NCBI RefSeq assembly: GCF_000688235.1
Contig: NZ_JHYO01000013.1
Span: 1 to 64,000, forward strand
Source of the DNA: Terasakiella pusilla DSM 6293
GTDB taxonomy: Bacteria > Pseudomonadota > Alphaproteobacteria > Rhodospirillales > Terasakiellaceae
Reading direction: 5' to 3'
Length of the DNA: 64,000 nucleotides
Positions 46,062-55,357 of this stretch are shown here, one piece after another; the first letter of the stretch is position 1, and the number at the start of each line of letters is the position of its first letter. The notes under the pieces were generated by a model. It ran no database searches. It was not told where the DNA came from and saw nothing but the letters and a program-made list of their open reading frames with translations. The translations under genes were made by a program, and so were the position numbers.

Positions 46062-47303
46062 TTATTTTTTAGGGGCAATATAGATCGCGCGAAAATCATT
46101 CACATTTGTCAAAGTTGGCCCCGGAATAAATAGATCATCCAAGGCTTTAAAAAAATCATAAGACAGGTTTTCGTCCAGATGATGATGAAGGTCCAGCCCC
46201 CGTTTTTCCATACGTTCAAGGCTGGTCGGATCAAACCACGCGCCCGCATTGTCTTCGGACCCATCAATCCCGTCCGTATCCGCCGCCAAGGCATAAACAC
46301 CGTGCACACCGCGCAACTGATCACACAGCGCCAGTATAAACTCCGCATTTGGCCCGCCGCGCCCCTGAGGATTTTTAATCGTCACCGTTGCTTCCCCACC
46401 GCTTAGGAGCAGACATGGCGGTTTGATCGGCTGCCCGTGATCCTGAATTTGGCGCACAATTGCCGCATGGACCTTGGCAACTTCGCGCGCTTCACCTTCT
46501 ATGCGATCGCTCAGGATCATCGCAGGGATAGCTTGTTGCACCGCCAAATCAGCCGCCCCTTGCAGGGATGTCTGCGGGGTCGCAATCAGCCGGTAGGTCA
46601 TATTCTCCCAACAGGGATCATCCGGTTTGACGCTTTCCTGTAATTTGTCGTCATAGCCTTTGATGCCATAGCGCTGCAAAATTGCCGTTGCATCGGCAAC
46701 ACTTGTGCCATCCGCCACGGTCGGGCCAGACGCAATCACACTCGGGTCATCCCCCGGCACATCAGAGATCGCAAGGCTTAACACCCGTGCCGGATAACAG
46801 GCCTTTGCCAATCGCCCGCCCTTGATGGCACTCAGATGTTTGCGCACGCAGTTGATCTCGTCAATCGTTGCTCCGCTATGGAGCAATGCCTTATTGACGG
46901 CTTGCTTTTCTTCAAGGCTCACGCCGTCCAGCGGTAAGCTCAGGAGGGCCGATCCCCCGCCAGAGATCAGGGCGATGACCAGATCATCAGCCCCTAGCCC
47001 CTCTACCATCTCCTTCATCCGAGCCGCGCCCGCTTGCCCTGCGGCATCGGGTACGGGATGGGCAGCTTCCACCACCTCGATAAATCGGGTTGGGACGTTA
47101 TGACCATAACGGGTAATCACAAGACCGCTAACCGGACCTTCCCATAAATTCTCAAGGGCACGGGCCATCTTTGCCGCCCCTTTTCCCGCACCGATGACGG
47201 TAACTTTTTGCGTGCGGTCCTGTGGCAAATGACGATCCAGCACAACATCCGCATCCGCCAGACGCACCGACTCATTAAATAACGCTGTCAGAAAATCTCT
47301 CAT
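46062..47303 (-). CDS. Glycerate 2-kinase (GckA/TtuD family, MOFRL domain)
   Basis: A 413-residue kinase phosphorylating D-glycerate to 2-phosphoglycerate. The N-terminal DUF4147 domain shows TVIGAGKGAAKMARAL, AAHPVPDAAGQAGAARM, LISGGGSALLSLPLDGVSLEEKQ and INCVRKHLSAIKGGRLA. The C-terminal MOFRL domain shows LLLSGGEATVTIKNPQGRGGPNAEF and ALAADTDGIDGSEDNAGAW. The start overlaps the upstream DUF2927 stop (ATGA). It is the last gene of a three-gene leftward operon with that protein and an ABC exporter, an unusual mix with no evident pathway. Confidence 0.93.
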   Translation of the reverse strand: MRDFLTALFNESVRLADADVVLDRHLPQDRTQKVTVIGAGKGAAKMARALENLWEGPVSGLVITRYGHNVPTRFIEVVEAAHPVPDAAGQAGAARMKEMVEGLGADDLVIALISGGGSALLSLPLDGVSLEEKQAVNKALLHSGATIDEINCVRKHLSAIKGGRLAKACYPARVLSLAISDVPGDDPSVIASGPTVADGTSVADATAILQRYGIKGYDDKLQESVKPDDPCWENMTYRLIATPQTSLQGAADLAVQQAIPAMILSDRIEGEAREVAKVHAAIVRQIQDHGQPIKPPCLLLSGGEATVTIKNPQGRGGPNAEFILALCDQLRGVHGVYALAADTDGIDGSEDNAGAWFDPTSLERMEKRGLDLHHHLDENLSYDFFKALDDLFIPGPTLTNVNDFRAIYIAPKK

Positions 47304-47995
47304 TCGCGTTGTGACTTCTTTTTGGAGATCCCCTCCAAGATATCGCGCATGACATCGCGCAGGATCGGTTGCGCCTCCTCGACCTTCAGGCCCGGGCGCA
47401 TACGCGGGTCATACAAAGCTTTCAACAGAATCAGGTCTGAAACCGACATGCTGGTCCGGTCCGACTGCTCATTAAAGATCGAGTTTTCAATGATATTGCT
47501 GTCATTGGTCAGGCCAAACAGCTGCACCGTTTCTTCCACAATACAATGCATTGTCTTATCTTCACGATCTGACGGGATCAAGGCTTGGGCAAAGGTAATG
47601 GCATGTGTCTTTGAACTGCCTTTCATGGTGCCTTGGCAGTTAATGCCCTTTTTCAATTTTTTAGCCAGCTCGGCCTGCGGATGAAAGCTGATGTGCAGAT
47701 TGACCTTATCGCCCTTTTTGGCTTGGCGCATATCCAGCTTGGTCATCTTTTTGATTTTAGTCAGAACCGAGCCCAGCTGCTTTAAATTTTCCTTGCTGCC
47801 CGAATTGGTGACGGCAAAGACAATCGGTCCCTGCCATTTAACCAACGGTTTAGGTTCGCGTCCCTGCTTGCCTTCTTCATGAATAAAGACGACTGCGTTA
47901 AAATGTTTAATCAGGTTGTCCAGATTGACGGTTTGTTGTTCTGCCTGTGCTGTGCCTGTCCACAGCATTGTCATCAGGATAAAAAACCACTTCAT
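47300..47995 (-). CDS. DUF2927 exported protein
   Basis: A 231-residue protein with a signal peptide (WFFILMTMLWTGTAQA). The body matches DUF2927: a metzincin-like conserved segment CIVEETVQLFGLTNDSNIIENSIFNEQ, followed by SVSDLILLKALYDPRMRPGLKVEEAQPIL. In DUF2927 the ExxxQ and ND residues are the most conserved; catalytic function is unproven. It sits between an ABC exporter and glycerate kinase, overlapping the latter by 4 bases. Its role is presumably periplasmic. Confidence 0.8.
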   Translation of the reverse strand: MKWFFILMTMLWTGTAQAEQQTVNLDNLIKHFNAVVFIHEEGKQGREPKPLVKWQGPIVFAVTNSGSKENLKQLGSVLTKIKKMTKLDMRQAKKGDKVNLHISFHPQAELAKKLKKGINCQGTMKGSSKTHAITFAQALIPSDREDKTMHCIVEETVQLFGLTNDSNIIENSIFNEQSDRTSMSVSDLILLKALYDPRMRPGLKVEEAQPILRDVMRDILEGISKKKSQRE

Positions 47996-48026
47996 AGGAC
48001 CCCCATATCATTTTTAACTGTTGGCC

Positions 48027-49814
48027 CTATTGTGGCACATCCGCTGAAAACTGCAACTTTGCCAAACGGGTATAAAGCGCATTTGTCTCCAAAAGGCTGG
48101 CATGGGTGCCGATGGCCTGAATTTCACCATCCGCGACGACACAAATCCGATCCGCCCCCACAACCGTTGCCAGACGGTGCGCGATAATCAAAGTGGTACG
48201 CCCGACCATCAGACGATCCAGCGCTTCCTGCACAATGCGTTCATTCTCAGAATCCAACGCACTGGTTGCTTCGTCCAACAACAGAATCGCCGGATCCCGC
48301 AACAAGGCCCGCGCAATAGACAAGCGTTGACGTTGGCCGCCAGACAAGCGCGTCCCTTTCTCGCCCAAAAACGTGCCAAACCCGTCCGGCAATTTCTCCA
48401 GAAACTCCGTTGCCTGTGCGGCATCGGCTGCGGCACGGACTTCCTCATCCGTGGCATCGGGGCGACCGTAGCGAATATTCTCCCACGCATTTGCGGAAAA
48501 AATCATCGGATCTTGCGGCACCAATGCCATGCGTCGTCGGACTTCAAGCGGGTCTGCCTCTGCCACATCCACGCCATCGACTTTCAAATGTCCCCTTTCC
48601 ACATCAAAGAAGCGTAACAGCAACTGCATGATGGTGGTTTTTCCCGCGCCGCTTGGCCCGACAAGGGCAACCGTTTCGCCCGGTTTGATCTCCAGCGTAA
48701 TATCTTTTAGCGCCAGTTGATCCGGTCGGGACGGATATCTAAAGCTCACCTTTTCAAAGGCCACATGACCTTGATGCGGGACCGGAAGTGCCTTGGGGTT
48801 TTCAGGCGCTTTAATTTCAATATCCGTATCCAGCAGTTCCACCAATCGCTCGGTTGCGCCTGCCGCGCGTTGTAATTCACCCATCACTTCGGAGATCACG
48901 CCCACGTTAAACGCAACCATGGTCGCGTAAAACAAAAAGGCCGCCAGTTCACCGCCTGTGATGGTCCCATCCATCACATCACGCCCACCGACCCATAACA
49001 CCCCACCGATAGCGCCGAACACCAACAGGATAACAGTTGCCGTTAAGACACTGCGTGCCTGAATGCGCCGCACGGCAGCGTCAAACGCGCCTGTGACTTC
49101 CGCGCCAAAGCGGTTTTGATCCACCTGTTCGTGGGTGAAGGCTTGCACGGTACTGATGGCATTGATGGTTTCTTCCGCAAAGGCACCGACATCGGCGATT
49201 TTGTCCTGACTTTCCTTCGACAGTTTGCGCACACGACGTCCATAGACGATGATCGGCACAACCACAATCGGCACAACCAGCAGCACCAGTCCGGTCAATT
49301 TGACGTTGGTGATAAACAGCATGATGATCCCGCCCACCAAGTTCATCCCGTTGCGCAACGCCATAGACACGCTGGAGCCAATAACGGACTGTAACAGGGT
49401 CGTATCGGTGGTCAGGCGCGACAGGATTTCGCCGGTCTTGGTGACTTCAAAGAAGCTGGCATGCAGGGACAGAATCCGTTTAAACACCGCCTCGCGAATA
49501 TCCGCGACCGCACGCTCCCCGATCCACGACACCATATAAAAACGTACAAAAGTACCGAGCGCCATCAACACCGCCACCCCAAGCAGCACCAGCAACGCCT
49601 GATCAAGGGCCTGCGGATTTTGTGCACTAAAGCCTGCATCAATCAGTTGTTTTAGACCTTGCCCCAACCCCAATGTCGCCAATACGGTCAATGTCAGGGC
49701 CACAAAAGCGATCAGAACTCGCAAACGATAGGGCTTTAAAAACGAGAAAAGGCGAACCAGCACATGCAGGTTTTTACTTTTGGGTCGATCGGCCGTTCGG
49801 GGGTTGGGAGCCAC
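48027..49814 (-). CDS. ABC exporter (MsbA/BmrA-type, fused permease and ATPase)
   Basis: A 595-residue half-transporter: six membrane helices (about 30-315) and an ATPase with Walker A VGPSGAGKTT, Q loop VPQDPMIF, signature LSGGQRQRLSIARALL, Walker B ILLLDEATSALDSENE and switch His in IAHRLATV. It functions as a homodimer and exports lipid or drug-like molecules. The MsbA-type YGRRVRKLSKESQDKIADVGAFAEETINAISTVQAF coupling region is present. It leads the leftward operon with DUF2927 and glycerate kinase, so its cargo cannot be deduced from neighbours. Confidence 0.92.
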   Translation of the reverse strand: MAPNPRTADRPKSKNLHVLVRLFSFLKPYRLRVLIAFVALTLTVLATLGLGQGLKQLIDAGFSAQNPQALDQALLVLLGVAVLMALGTFVRFYMVSWIGERAVADIREAVFKRILSLHASFFEVTKTGEILSRLTTDTTLLQSVIGSSVSMALRNGMNLVGGIIMLFITNVKLTGLVLLVVPIVVVPIIVYGRRVRKLSKESQDKIADVGAFAEETINAISTVQAFTHEQVDQNRFGAEVTGAFDAAVRRIQARSVLTATVILLVFGAIGGVLWVGGRDVMDGTITGGELAAFLFYATMVAFNVGVISEVMGELQRAAGATERLVELLDTDIEIKAPENPKALPVPHQGHVAFEKVSFRYPSRPDQLALKDITLEIKPGETVALVGPSGAGKTTIMQLLLRFFDVERGHLKVDGVDVAEADPLEVRRRMALVPQDPMIFSANAWENIRYGRPDATDEEVRAAADAAQATEFLEKLPDGFGTFLGEKGTRLSGGQRQRLSIARALLRDPAILLLDEATSALDSENERIVQEALDRLMVGRTTLIIAHRLATVVGADRICVVADGEIQAIGTHASLLETNALYTRLAKLQFSADVPQ

Positions 49815-50002
49815 AGAAATCTTCCTTTATAATAATGTGATCGACCTTTATAGCGAACTTGTCCTGACTTTTCTGTGAAAAACTTAACAACCGCCTGTTC
49901 ACGCTCACTGGTTTCAGGTCCCCTCATTCATGCCCTTGCCGATAGAGGGGAATTGGGCTACCTTCTGTGTCCAATTTTGCAGAAACCAAGCAGGAGCCTA
50001 AG

Positions 50003-51169
50003 ATGCGCAATGCATTGATCGGGGTAATCATCGGTCTGGTGGTGGGTATCGTCCTTGGCGTTACCATATTGACCCCGCAATTGAAGACGCATGCCGCTTC
50101 TAAATCCGTTCTCAATGAACGGGATCTGAAAAAAGATGTCCCGGTGGAAACCGCCACTGTCCTCTCTGCTTTGCAAGACGGGGATGCGATCCATTGGCGC
50201 TCGGCTCCCCCTTTCCCGTCGGACCGCCCGAATGTGGCGACACAGGCTCATCAATATGCCAAACAATTGGCCCTGGTGTCCGGCGATAAAATGATCCTGC
50301 CCGTCCTGCCTGCAAAAGAAGTGATTGCCGCCGATAGTCTGTTTGCCGCCCTTGCTTCCGGTCGGATTGATGCGCTGTTTTCCACAGCCGATATCGCCAT
50401 TCACAAAGAACCTGCCCTGAAAGTCTTTTCCGCCCTTCCCTTTGGTCCAAGCCCGCAAGACACACTGGCATGGCTGCAAGTCGGCAATGGGGAAAAGACC
50501 CTGCAAGACCTGTTTAGCGGACACAATATCCAAGCCCTTGTCTGTGGGTATCTGGCGCCTGAAGCTGGCGGCTGGTTCGTAAATGAAATCAGAGGCACCG
50601 AAGATATGAAGGGCCTGCGCATCCGCATCAATGGTCTGGGGGCCAAGGTTTGGGAAAAGGTGGGCGCTGAAGTTTCCCGGCTTTCTTCTGAAGAAATTAT
50701 GGCCGCGTTTGATCAGGACCAATTGGACGCAGCGGTCTTTTCCACCCCTGCTGTTGACGCAAAAGCCGGTTTCGCAAAGTTTGCCAAAAACTATTACTAT
50801 CCGGGATGGCAAAATCAGGGGCAGCCGCTGCTGCTGCTGGTCAACGCACGCGCTTGGAAACGTCTGGATCAGGCCCGACAAACTTTATTGAAAGCGACCT
50901 GTGATCAACAAACCACCCTCAGCCACGCCCGCACCGCCGCACTACAGGTGCAAGGGCTAAGCGACATTGCCAAACAGCAAGTCGCCTTGCGTCGCATGCC
51001 AACCTTTGTGGTTGATCGTTTGGAGAAAGAATGGCTGGGCGTCCTTGCAGAAGAAGCACGCCGCAATCAGACCTTCCGCGAAACATGGGAAGATCTGAAC
51101 AGCTTCATCAAAAACAGAAAAACATGGACCGAGATCAGCCGCGTTAAAATTCTGGAACGTGATTATTAA
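50003..51169 (+). CDS. Orphan TRAP-type (DctP-like) solute-binding protein
   Basis: A 388-residue protein with an uncleaved-looking N-terminal helix (ALIGVIIGLVVGIVLGVTIL) and a DctP-like body (GTEDMKGLRIRINGLGAKVWEKVGAEVSRLSSEEIMAAFDQDQLDAAVFSTP, then YYYPGWQNQGQPLLLLVN). The conserved DctP Arg in LRIRI is kept. I start at 50003, because CAGGAG lies 6 bases upstream; the frame is open to 49967. No TRAP membrane subunits (DctQ, DctM) are near, so it may serve a distant transporter or act as a sensor. It overlaps the convergent DUF2336 gene by 4 bases. Confidence 0.82.
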   Translation: MRNALIGVIIGLVVGIVLGVTILTPQLKTHAASKSVLNERDLKKDVPVETATVLSALQDGDAIHWRSAPPFPSDRPNVATQAHQYAKQLALVSGDKMILPVLPAKEVIAADSLFAALASGRIDALFSTADIAIHKEPALKVFSALPFGPSPQDTLAWLQVGNGEKTLQDLFSGHNIQALVCGYLAPEAGGWFVNEIRGTEDMKGLRIRINGLGAKVWEKVGAEVSRLSSEEIMAAFDQDQLDAAVFSTPAVDAKAGFAKFAKNYYYPGWQNQGQPLLLLVNARAWKRLDQARQTLLKATCDQQTTLSHARTAALQVQGLSDIAKQQVALRRMPTFVVDRLEKEWLGVLAEEARRNQTFRETWEDLNSFIKNRKTWTEISRVKILERDY

Positions 51170-52305
51170 ACGCGAGGATCCAACGCCAAGGCGCCCGGCA
51201 ATTCGTTGACCTTCCCCAATAAATAATCAAGGTCGTCGGAGTCGATCTCGACGCCCAGTTCTTCATACTGGGTCATGATCCGTTCAATCATCCGGCGCAT
51301 ATAGCGTTCGCGGTCGTTTTCCTCGCCGTCATATTCGTTTTCATAGGCCACATCCAAAGCAACTCGGATCAAGGGGAAGACGTTTTCCGGCAGACCGGTT
51401 GTGCGGTACACCCCTTCTACCCCTTTCATGCCGCCATCACGCAACAGGATGCGCGCATTCTCAGCGGGGATCGACGCCAGTTCAACCAACGCCGCTTCAA
51501 AGAATGCCACATCCCCAATACAAAGAGAACGCATGACAATTGACAGGGTCAAACGTCCATTGCGGTTCATGGAGTGAACAAGAGTTCCCAGATCGGCGTC
51601 ACTGGATCCTTCCGACAGGCCCAAAGTGGCCTTTTCCCGGCTATGCAACACAAGGTCCATCGCCATATGGGGGGAAAGCTCGTGTTTCGTGACCAGACGT
51701 TCGCGATATTTTTCCGAGACGACAGAAACAAGACGTTCAGAAATTGCCAGCGGGAGGTAAGACCGATTAACCATCCCGTCCTGCACCCGATCACTTTTCC
51801 CAAACTGATCGACGACCTTATGAAAAGTCGCATCCGAAATATCCGCCCCCTCGTTAGACACCAACGTCGCCACCACCTCGTCATCACCATTGGCAACCAG
51901 CGCATCGGACAGCGATTGAGAGACCGTGGCACGATTAGCGATCGCGGCCTGCTTGCCCGACCCTTGTGTCTGGACCAGCTCCAGCAAATCTTCTTCGCTT
52001 AACACATCGGAAAATTCCAGCACCGGCAAGGAAACCGATTCCACGTCTTTTGCCAGTGACAACGCCACATCGTTGGGCAAAGAAGGATTGTCTTTCAAGT
52101 TTTCCGACAAGGCTTCCCGAACCCTGACTTCCGCATCACGCATCAGCAGGCGAAAAATCTCTTCTGCCAGCGTGCGCTCCTGATCACTCAGGTGATGGGA
52201 AAAGTCACGCGCGACTTTGGCGGCTGTTTCAATGCGTGCCTCACCGGAAGGATTCGATAGCAAGTTCGACACATCTTTTTGTGATAACACTTTCGAGGCG
52301 GTCAT
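51166..52305 (-). CDS. DUF2336 (HEAT-like) protein
   Basis: A 379-residue soluble, acidic, all-helical protein with the DUF2336 pattern common in Rhodospirillales and relatives: ARDFSHHLSDQERTLAEEIFRLLMRDAEVRVREALSENL, then short HEAT-like repeats (DVALSLAKDVESVSLPVLEFSDVLSEEDLLELV). The C-terminal part (YMRRMIERIMTQYEELG) is also typical. Function is unknown; some members lie beside regulators or chemotaxis genes. It is monocistronic here. Confidence 0.85.
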   Translation of the reverse strand: MTASKVLSQKDVSNLLSNPSGEARIETAAKVARDFSHHLSDQERTLAEEIFRLLMRDAEVRVREALSENLKDNPSLPNDVALSLAKDVESVSLPVLEFSDVLSEEDLLELVQTQGSGKQAAIANRATVSQSLSDALVANGDDEVVATLVSNEGADISDATFHKVVDQFGKSDRVQDGMVNRSYLPLAISERLVSVVSEKYRERLVTKHELSPHMAMDLVLHSREKATLGLSEGSSDADLGTLVHSMNRNGRLTLSIVMRSLCIGDVAFFEAALVELASIPAENARILLRDGGMKGVEGVYRTTGLPENVFPLIRVALDVAYENEYDGEENDRERYMRRMIERIMTQYEELGVEIDSDDLDYLLGKVNELPGALALDPRV

Positions 52306-52516
52306 AATCGTCTTTCCTTACCAATGGGGCGTATATCTTATTTATTCACAATGTAGACTATATCGAAAGATTTTTTTTATGACCATCAAGAAAAACCGCC
52401 TCTCCTCCCTCCATATTATAAGTCAGGAAAGATAATTAAACCCTAGATATGAGGAAAGGAGCATATTAACAAAGGGTAATACGTGTTGTTCCCGTTAGGA
52501 TTTTGGGGATAAACTA

Positions 52517-52546
52517 TTGCAAAACCCGATCATCCTCGTTAATAAT
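52517..52546 (+). promoter_or_regulatory. Possible sigma-70 promoter of the cytochrome c gene
   Basis: TTGCAA at 52517-52522 and AATAAT at 52541-52546 are separated by 18 bases, about 40 bases upstream of the ATG. Matched by eye only. Confidence 0.35.
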
Positions 52547-52587
52547 GTTGCTGATCGATTCACAGTCTAAAGCTTAGGAGATTAAGC

Positions 52588-52986
52588 ATGCGTAAGGTTC
52601 TGGCTCTAGCCGTTGCTGGCATCGTAGCTATCGCAAGCGGTTCTGCACTTGCAGAAGGCGATGCAGCAAAAGGTGAGAAAGTCTTTAAAAAATGTAAGTC
52701 CTGTCACACTATCGAAGAAGGTGGCAAGCACAAAGTAGGTCCGAACCTGTTTGGTGTTTACGGTGCAGCAGGCGCTCACGCTTCTGATTACAAATATTCC
52801 AAAGGCTACCTGAAAGCGGCGCCGAACCTGAACTGGGACGAAGCAGCTTTGATGGAATACCTGATGGACCCGTCTGACTACCTGTCCAAACAGGCAGGCG
52901 AGAAGGTTAAATCTAAAATGACCTTCAAACTGAAAAAAGAAGACCAGCGCGCTGACGTAATTGCTTACTTGAAAACTCAAAAATAA
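52588..52986 (+). CDS. Small soluble cytochrome c (c550/c2 type)
   Basis: A 132-residue periplasmic electron carrier. It has a signal peptide ([20 protein letters not shown]), the haem site CKSCH with Cys36, Cys39 and His40, a GPNLFGVYG turn, and the distal ligand Met111 in KSKMTFKL. The mitochondrial-type class I fold is clear. It probably shuttles electrons from the bc1 complex to a terminal oxidase. AGGAG precedes the ATG and a hairpin ends the single-gene unit. Codons are strongly biased, as in highly expressed genes. Confidence 0.93.
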   Translation: MRKVLALAVAGIVAIASGSALAEGDAAKGEKVFKKCKSCHTIEEGGKHKVGPNLFGVYGAAGAHASDYKYSKGYLKAAPNLNWDEAALMEYLMDPSDYLSKQAGEKVKSKMTFKLKKEDQRADVIAYLKTQK

Positions 52987-53012
52987 GCATTTCGCGCACT
53001 TGCGTTTTAAAA

Positions 53013-53043
53013 GCTCCGGGCAGTATTGTCCGGGGTTTTTTTC
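53013..53043 (+). terminator. Terminator of the cytochrome c gene
   Basis: Stem CTCCGG / CCGGGG with one G-U pair and a 10-nt loop, followed by seven T residues. Confidence 0.8.
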
Positions 53044-53197
53044 GTTATAGAAGCAAAAAACACAACAGAAACAACACAAAGGACACAAAGACATCTTTTA
53101 ACGTGCAAATATAAGTGATAACTTTCCCTAAAATGAAAAAATGCCTAGCCCTTTCATAGCCGGAGATATGTTTCACAATGCCGCTAAAAGGTTCCAA

Positions 53198-54268
53198 ATG
53201 ATTGTCCGCCTTTTCCTCTCCGGTCTTCTGCTGTTGGCCTATAGCTTTCTGCCGGCAAATGCGCTGGAAGTCACCGCCCAAGGTGCCACACAACGTCAGG
53301 CCCTCAACAATGCCCTGCGCCAAGCTGTCGAAATGACGTTCGGTAGCGACATTGAAGCCAATACACTCGTCGAAAATTTTCAGGTCGTGCGTCAACAGCT
53401 TCTCAAACAATCGCGCGGTTTTGTGCGCAGCTATGAAATTCTTAGACAAAGCCAGAGTGAAAACGGCCTCTATGAAGTTACACTCAACGCCGATGTAGAC
53501 GACACAAATCTTAAAGACAGCACCCGCGCCCTCTCCACCATTATGCAAATGGCAAGCCATCCCCGTGTCATGGTGGCAGGTATTGATGAAGATTTCGACG
53601 CCCTGTCCAGCCTAAATCCTGACTTTCAAAAACTCACGGATACCGTCGAGCTCATCCTGAAAGACGACTTTAAATTTAAAGTCCTGAACAAGGATCTCAT
53701 CCGACTGGAGAGCCAAAACAGCTATCGTTTTTCGGATCGTAAAAATAATCTCAAGCGCGCCCGTCAGGCCAAAGCCGATTACCTGATCTTTGTCGAACTG
53801 GTCCAAACCACCCAAACAAGCGCAACCTTAAAACTGGAAAGTCTGGACCTCGCCACAGGACATACACTGGCCCTTGAAGAAACCACCTTTGCCGCAGAGG
53901 CCAACGCCTTGGAAACCGCGCATCACCATGTTTATGCCCCCAGCGCACAGATCTCTGCTGCCATGGTCGAAAACCTGACGGCCGAAATCTACGACACCGG
54001 ACAACGCTTTGAGCTGAGCTTTTTTAAATTCGATCCCAAAACACTGTCTTTTCTGGAAGCTGACCTGTCCAGCCTTCCCGGCTACGTGCGTCATAAAATG
54101 GCAGCACAAGATAAAAATGCCCTCAGCCTTTCATACTGGTCCATGCTGGAAACCGGTGCCTTGCACGAACATGTCTCGGCTCTGTTAAAGGCACAGGACA
54201 TACCGTTTAATTTCTATATGCGTCAACGCAGCCTCACCTATCTGTTTGACGATCCAATGTTTGAATAA
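53198..54268 (+). CDS. Exported protein with FlgT-N-like domain
   Basis: A 356-residue protein. I start at 53198, where AAAGG lies 6 bases upstream and a signal peptide follows (VRLFLSGLLLLAYSFLPANA). The first 110 mature residues look like the FlgT N-terminal domain: LEVTAQGATQRQALNNALRQAV, then RGFVRSYEILRQ and YEVTLNADVD. A middle domain begins HPRVMVAGIDE and contains KADYLIFVELVQT. FlgT is an H-ring protein of the sheathed flagellum in Vibrio; the remaining part here is not clearly FlgT. It leads a run of five exported-protein genes. Function is uncertain. Confidence 0.7.
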   Translation: MIVRLFLSGLLLLAYSFLPANALEVTAQGATQRQALNNALRQAVEMTFGSDIEANTLVENFQVVRQQLLKQSRGFVRSYEILRQSQSENGLYEVTLNADVDDTNLKDSTRALSTIMQMASHPRVMVAGIDEDFDALSSLNPDFQKLTDTVELILKDDFKFKVLNKDLIRLESQNSYRFSDRKNNLKRARQAKADYLIFVELVQTTQTSATLKLESLDLATGHTLALEETTFAAEANALETAHHHVYAPSAQISAAMVENLTAEIYDTGQRFELSFFKFDPKTLSFLEADLSSLPGYVRHKMAAQDKNALSLSYWSMLETGALHEHVSALLKAQDIPFNFYMRQRSLTYLFDDPMFE

Positions 54269-54296
54269 TGAATTTGAGTTTGATTAGGGGAATATA

Positions 54297-55280
54297 ATGA
54301 AACGCTCAACCGCCACTGTTTTTTTGGTTTGCCTGACCATTTTTGGCCTCAGTGCCCTTTTCGCCCCGCGCCACGTCCTGGCGGCGGAACTTCCCCACCT
54401 GATGGTCATGGGCGAAGACAACGACCAAGACGCCATCCCACGCGACAGCCGCGTCTTTCGCCGGGTGTTGAACGAGTTAGCAGAAGAACTCAACAATGAC
54501 GGCTTCGACGTCTATGACGAAACCGCCGTGACATTGGATGACTTTGCCCAAGGCCGCGTACGCCGCAGTGATGCGGAACTGATCGATATCGCACGCTCCG
54601 TCACCCGTCCACCGATCGACATTGTGGTCCTGTTTGAGATTTACGCCAGCGCAGAACGTCTGGACTACACGACCAAAGTCCGCACCCGTCTATCCGGTCG
54701 TTTGCTGGATGTGCATTCCGGTCGTCGTCTTGGCAACTTTGAAGTGGCAAGCCCCCGCAACTTCCGCGCCCCTGTTGACTGTAACCGCGAATGTATCATC
54801 GAAACCGTCGGCAATAATGCCCGCCTGCTCGCGCGCGACGTTGCCGATGTGCTGATCCAGAAACTCGGCGATGAAGTAGACTACGGAAATAACACCGGCA
54901 ATGATTTTGACAACACTGCCGATACGGGCACCACGTCTGACCTCGCACGCCGGGGCAATCAAGCGGGCTGCCGTGGTCGCGTACAGGATGTATACCTCAA
55001 TTTCCAAAATTTCACCGAACAGGAAATGCTGGATATGGAAGATGTCATCCTCGCCAAATTCTCCTGTTATGTGGATCATCGCCCCGCCTCTTCCCAAGGG
55101 CGCACCCATGAATATGTTTATAAAACCCGACTCCATACCGGCAAGATGAAACGCAATCTGGTCCGTGCCCTTGAATATCTCGGCATGTCCGGTCGGGTCA
55201 GCTATCAGGGCAAAGAATTTACCGTGTCCAAAGTGAACAAGCGCCGCAACCGCTACTATAATGAAGGGGAGAAGTGGTAA
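54297..55280 (+). CDS. Exported hypothetical protein, possibly envelope assembly
   Basis: A 327-residue protein with a signal peptide (VFLVCLTIFGLSALFAPRHVLA). The first half (VFRRVLNELAEELNNDGFDVYDE, then DIVVLFEIYASAER and RTRLSGRLLDVHSGRRLGNFEV) resembles the CsgG/FlgT-middle type of nucleotide-binding-like fold found in envelope proteins. The second half has two Cys (GNQAGCRGRVQDV, LAKFSCYVDH) and a basic end. I do not recognise the whole. It follows the FlgT-N-like gene by 28 bases, so is probably co-transcribed. Confidence 0.65.
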   Translation: MKRSTATVFLVCLTIFGLSALFAPRHVLAAELPHLMVMGEDNDQDAIPRDSRVFRRVLNELAEELNNDGFDVYDETAVTLDDFAQGRVRRSDAELIDIARSVTRPPIDIVVLFEIYASAERLDYTTKVRTRLSGRLLDVHSGRRLGNFEVASPRNFRAPVDCNRECIIETVGNNARLLARDVADVLIQKLGDEVDYGNNTGNDFDNTADTGTTSDLARRGNQAGCRGRVQDVYLNFQNFTEQEMLDMEDVILAKFSCYVDHRPASSQGRTHEYVYKTRLHTGKMKRNLVRALEYLGMSGRVSYQGKEFTVSKVNKRRNRYYNEGEKW

Positions 55281-55357
55281 TCCGCTTCTCCTATCTCAAA
55301 AAAGTTCCACGCCTGTCCATAGTGACGATATCACATGATTTCGCCAAAGGTTCTCTC

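Noticed and set aside
49736-49927. Small gene upstream of the ABC exporter
   Set aside because: The frame overlaps the exporter's N-terminus, has no ribosome site and no similarity to known proteins.
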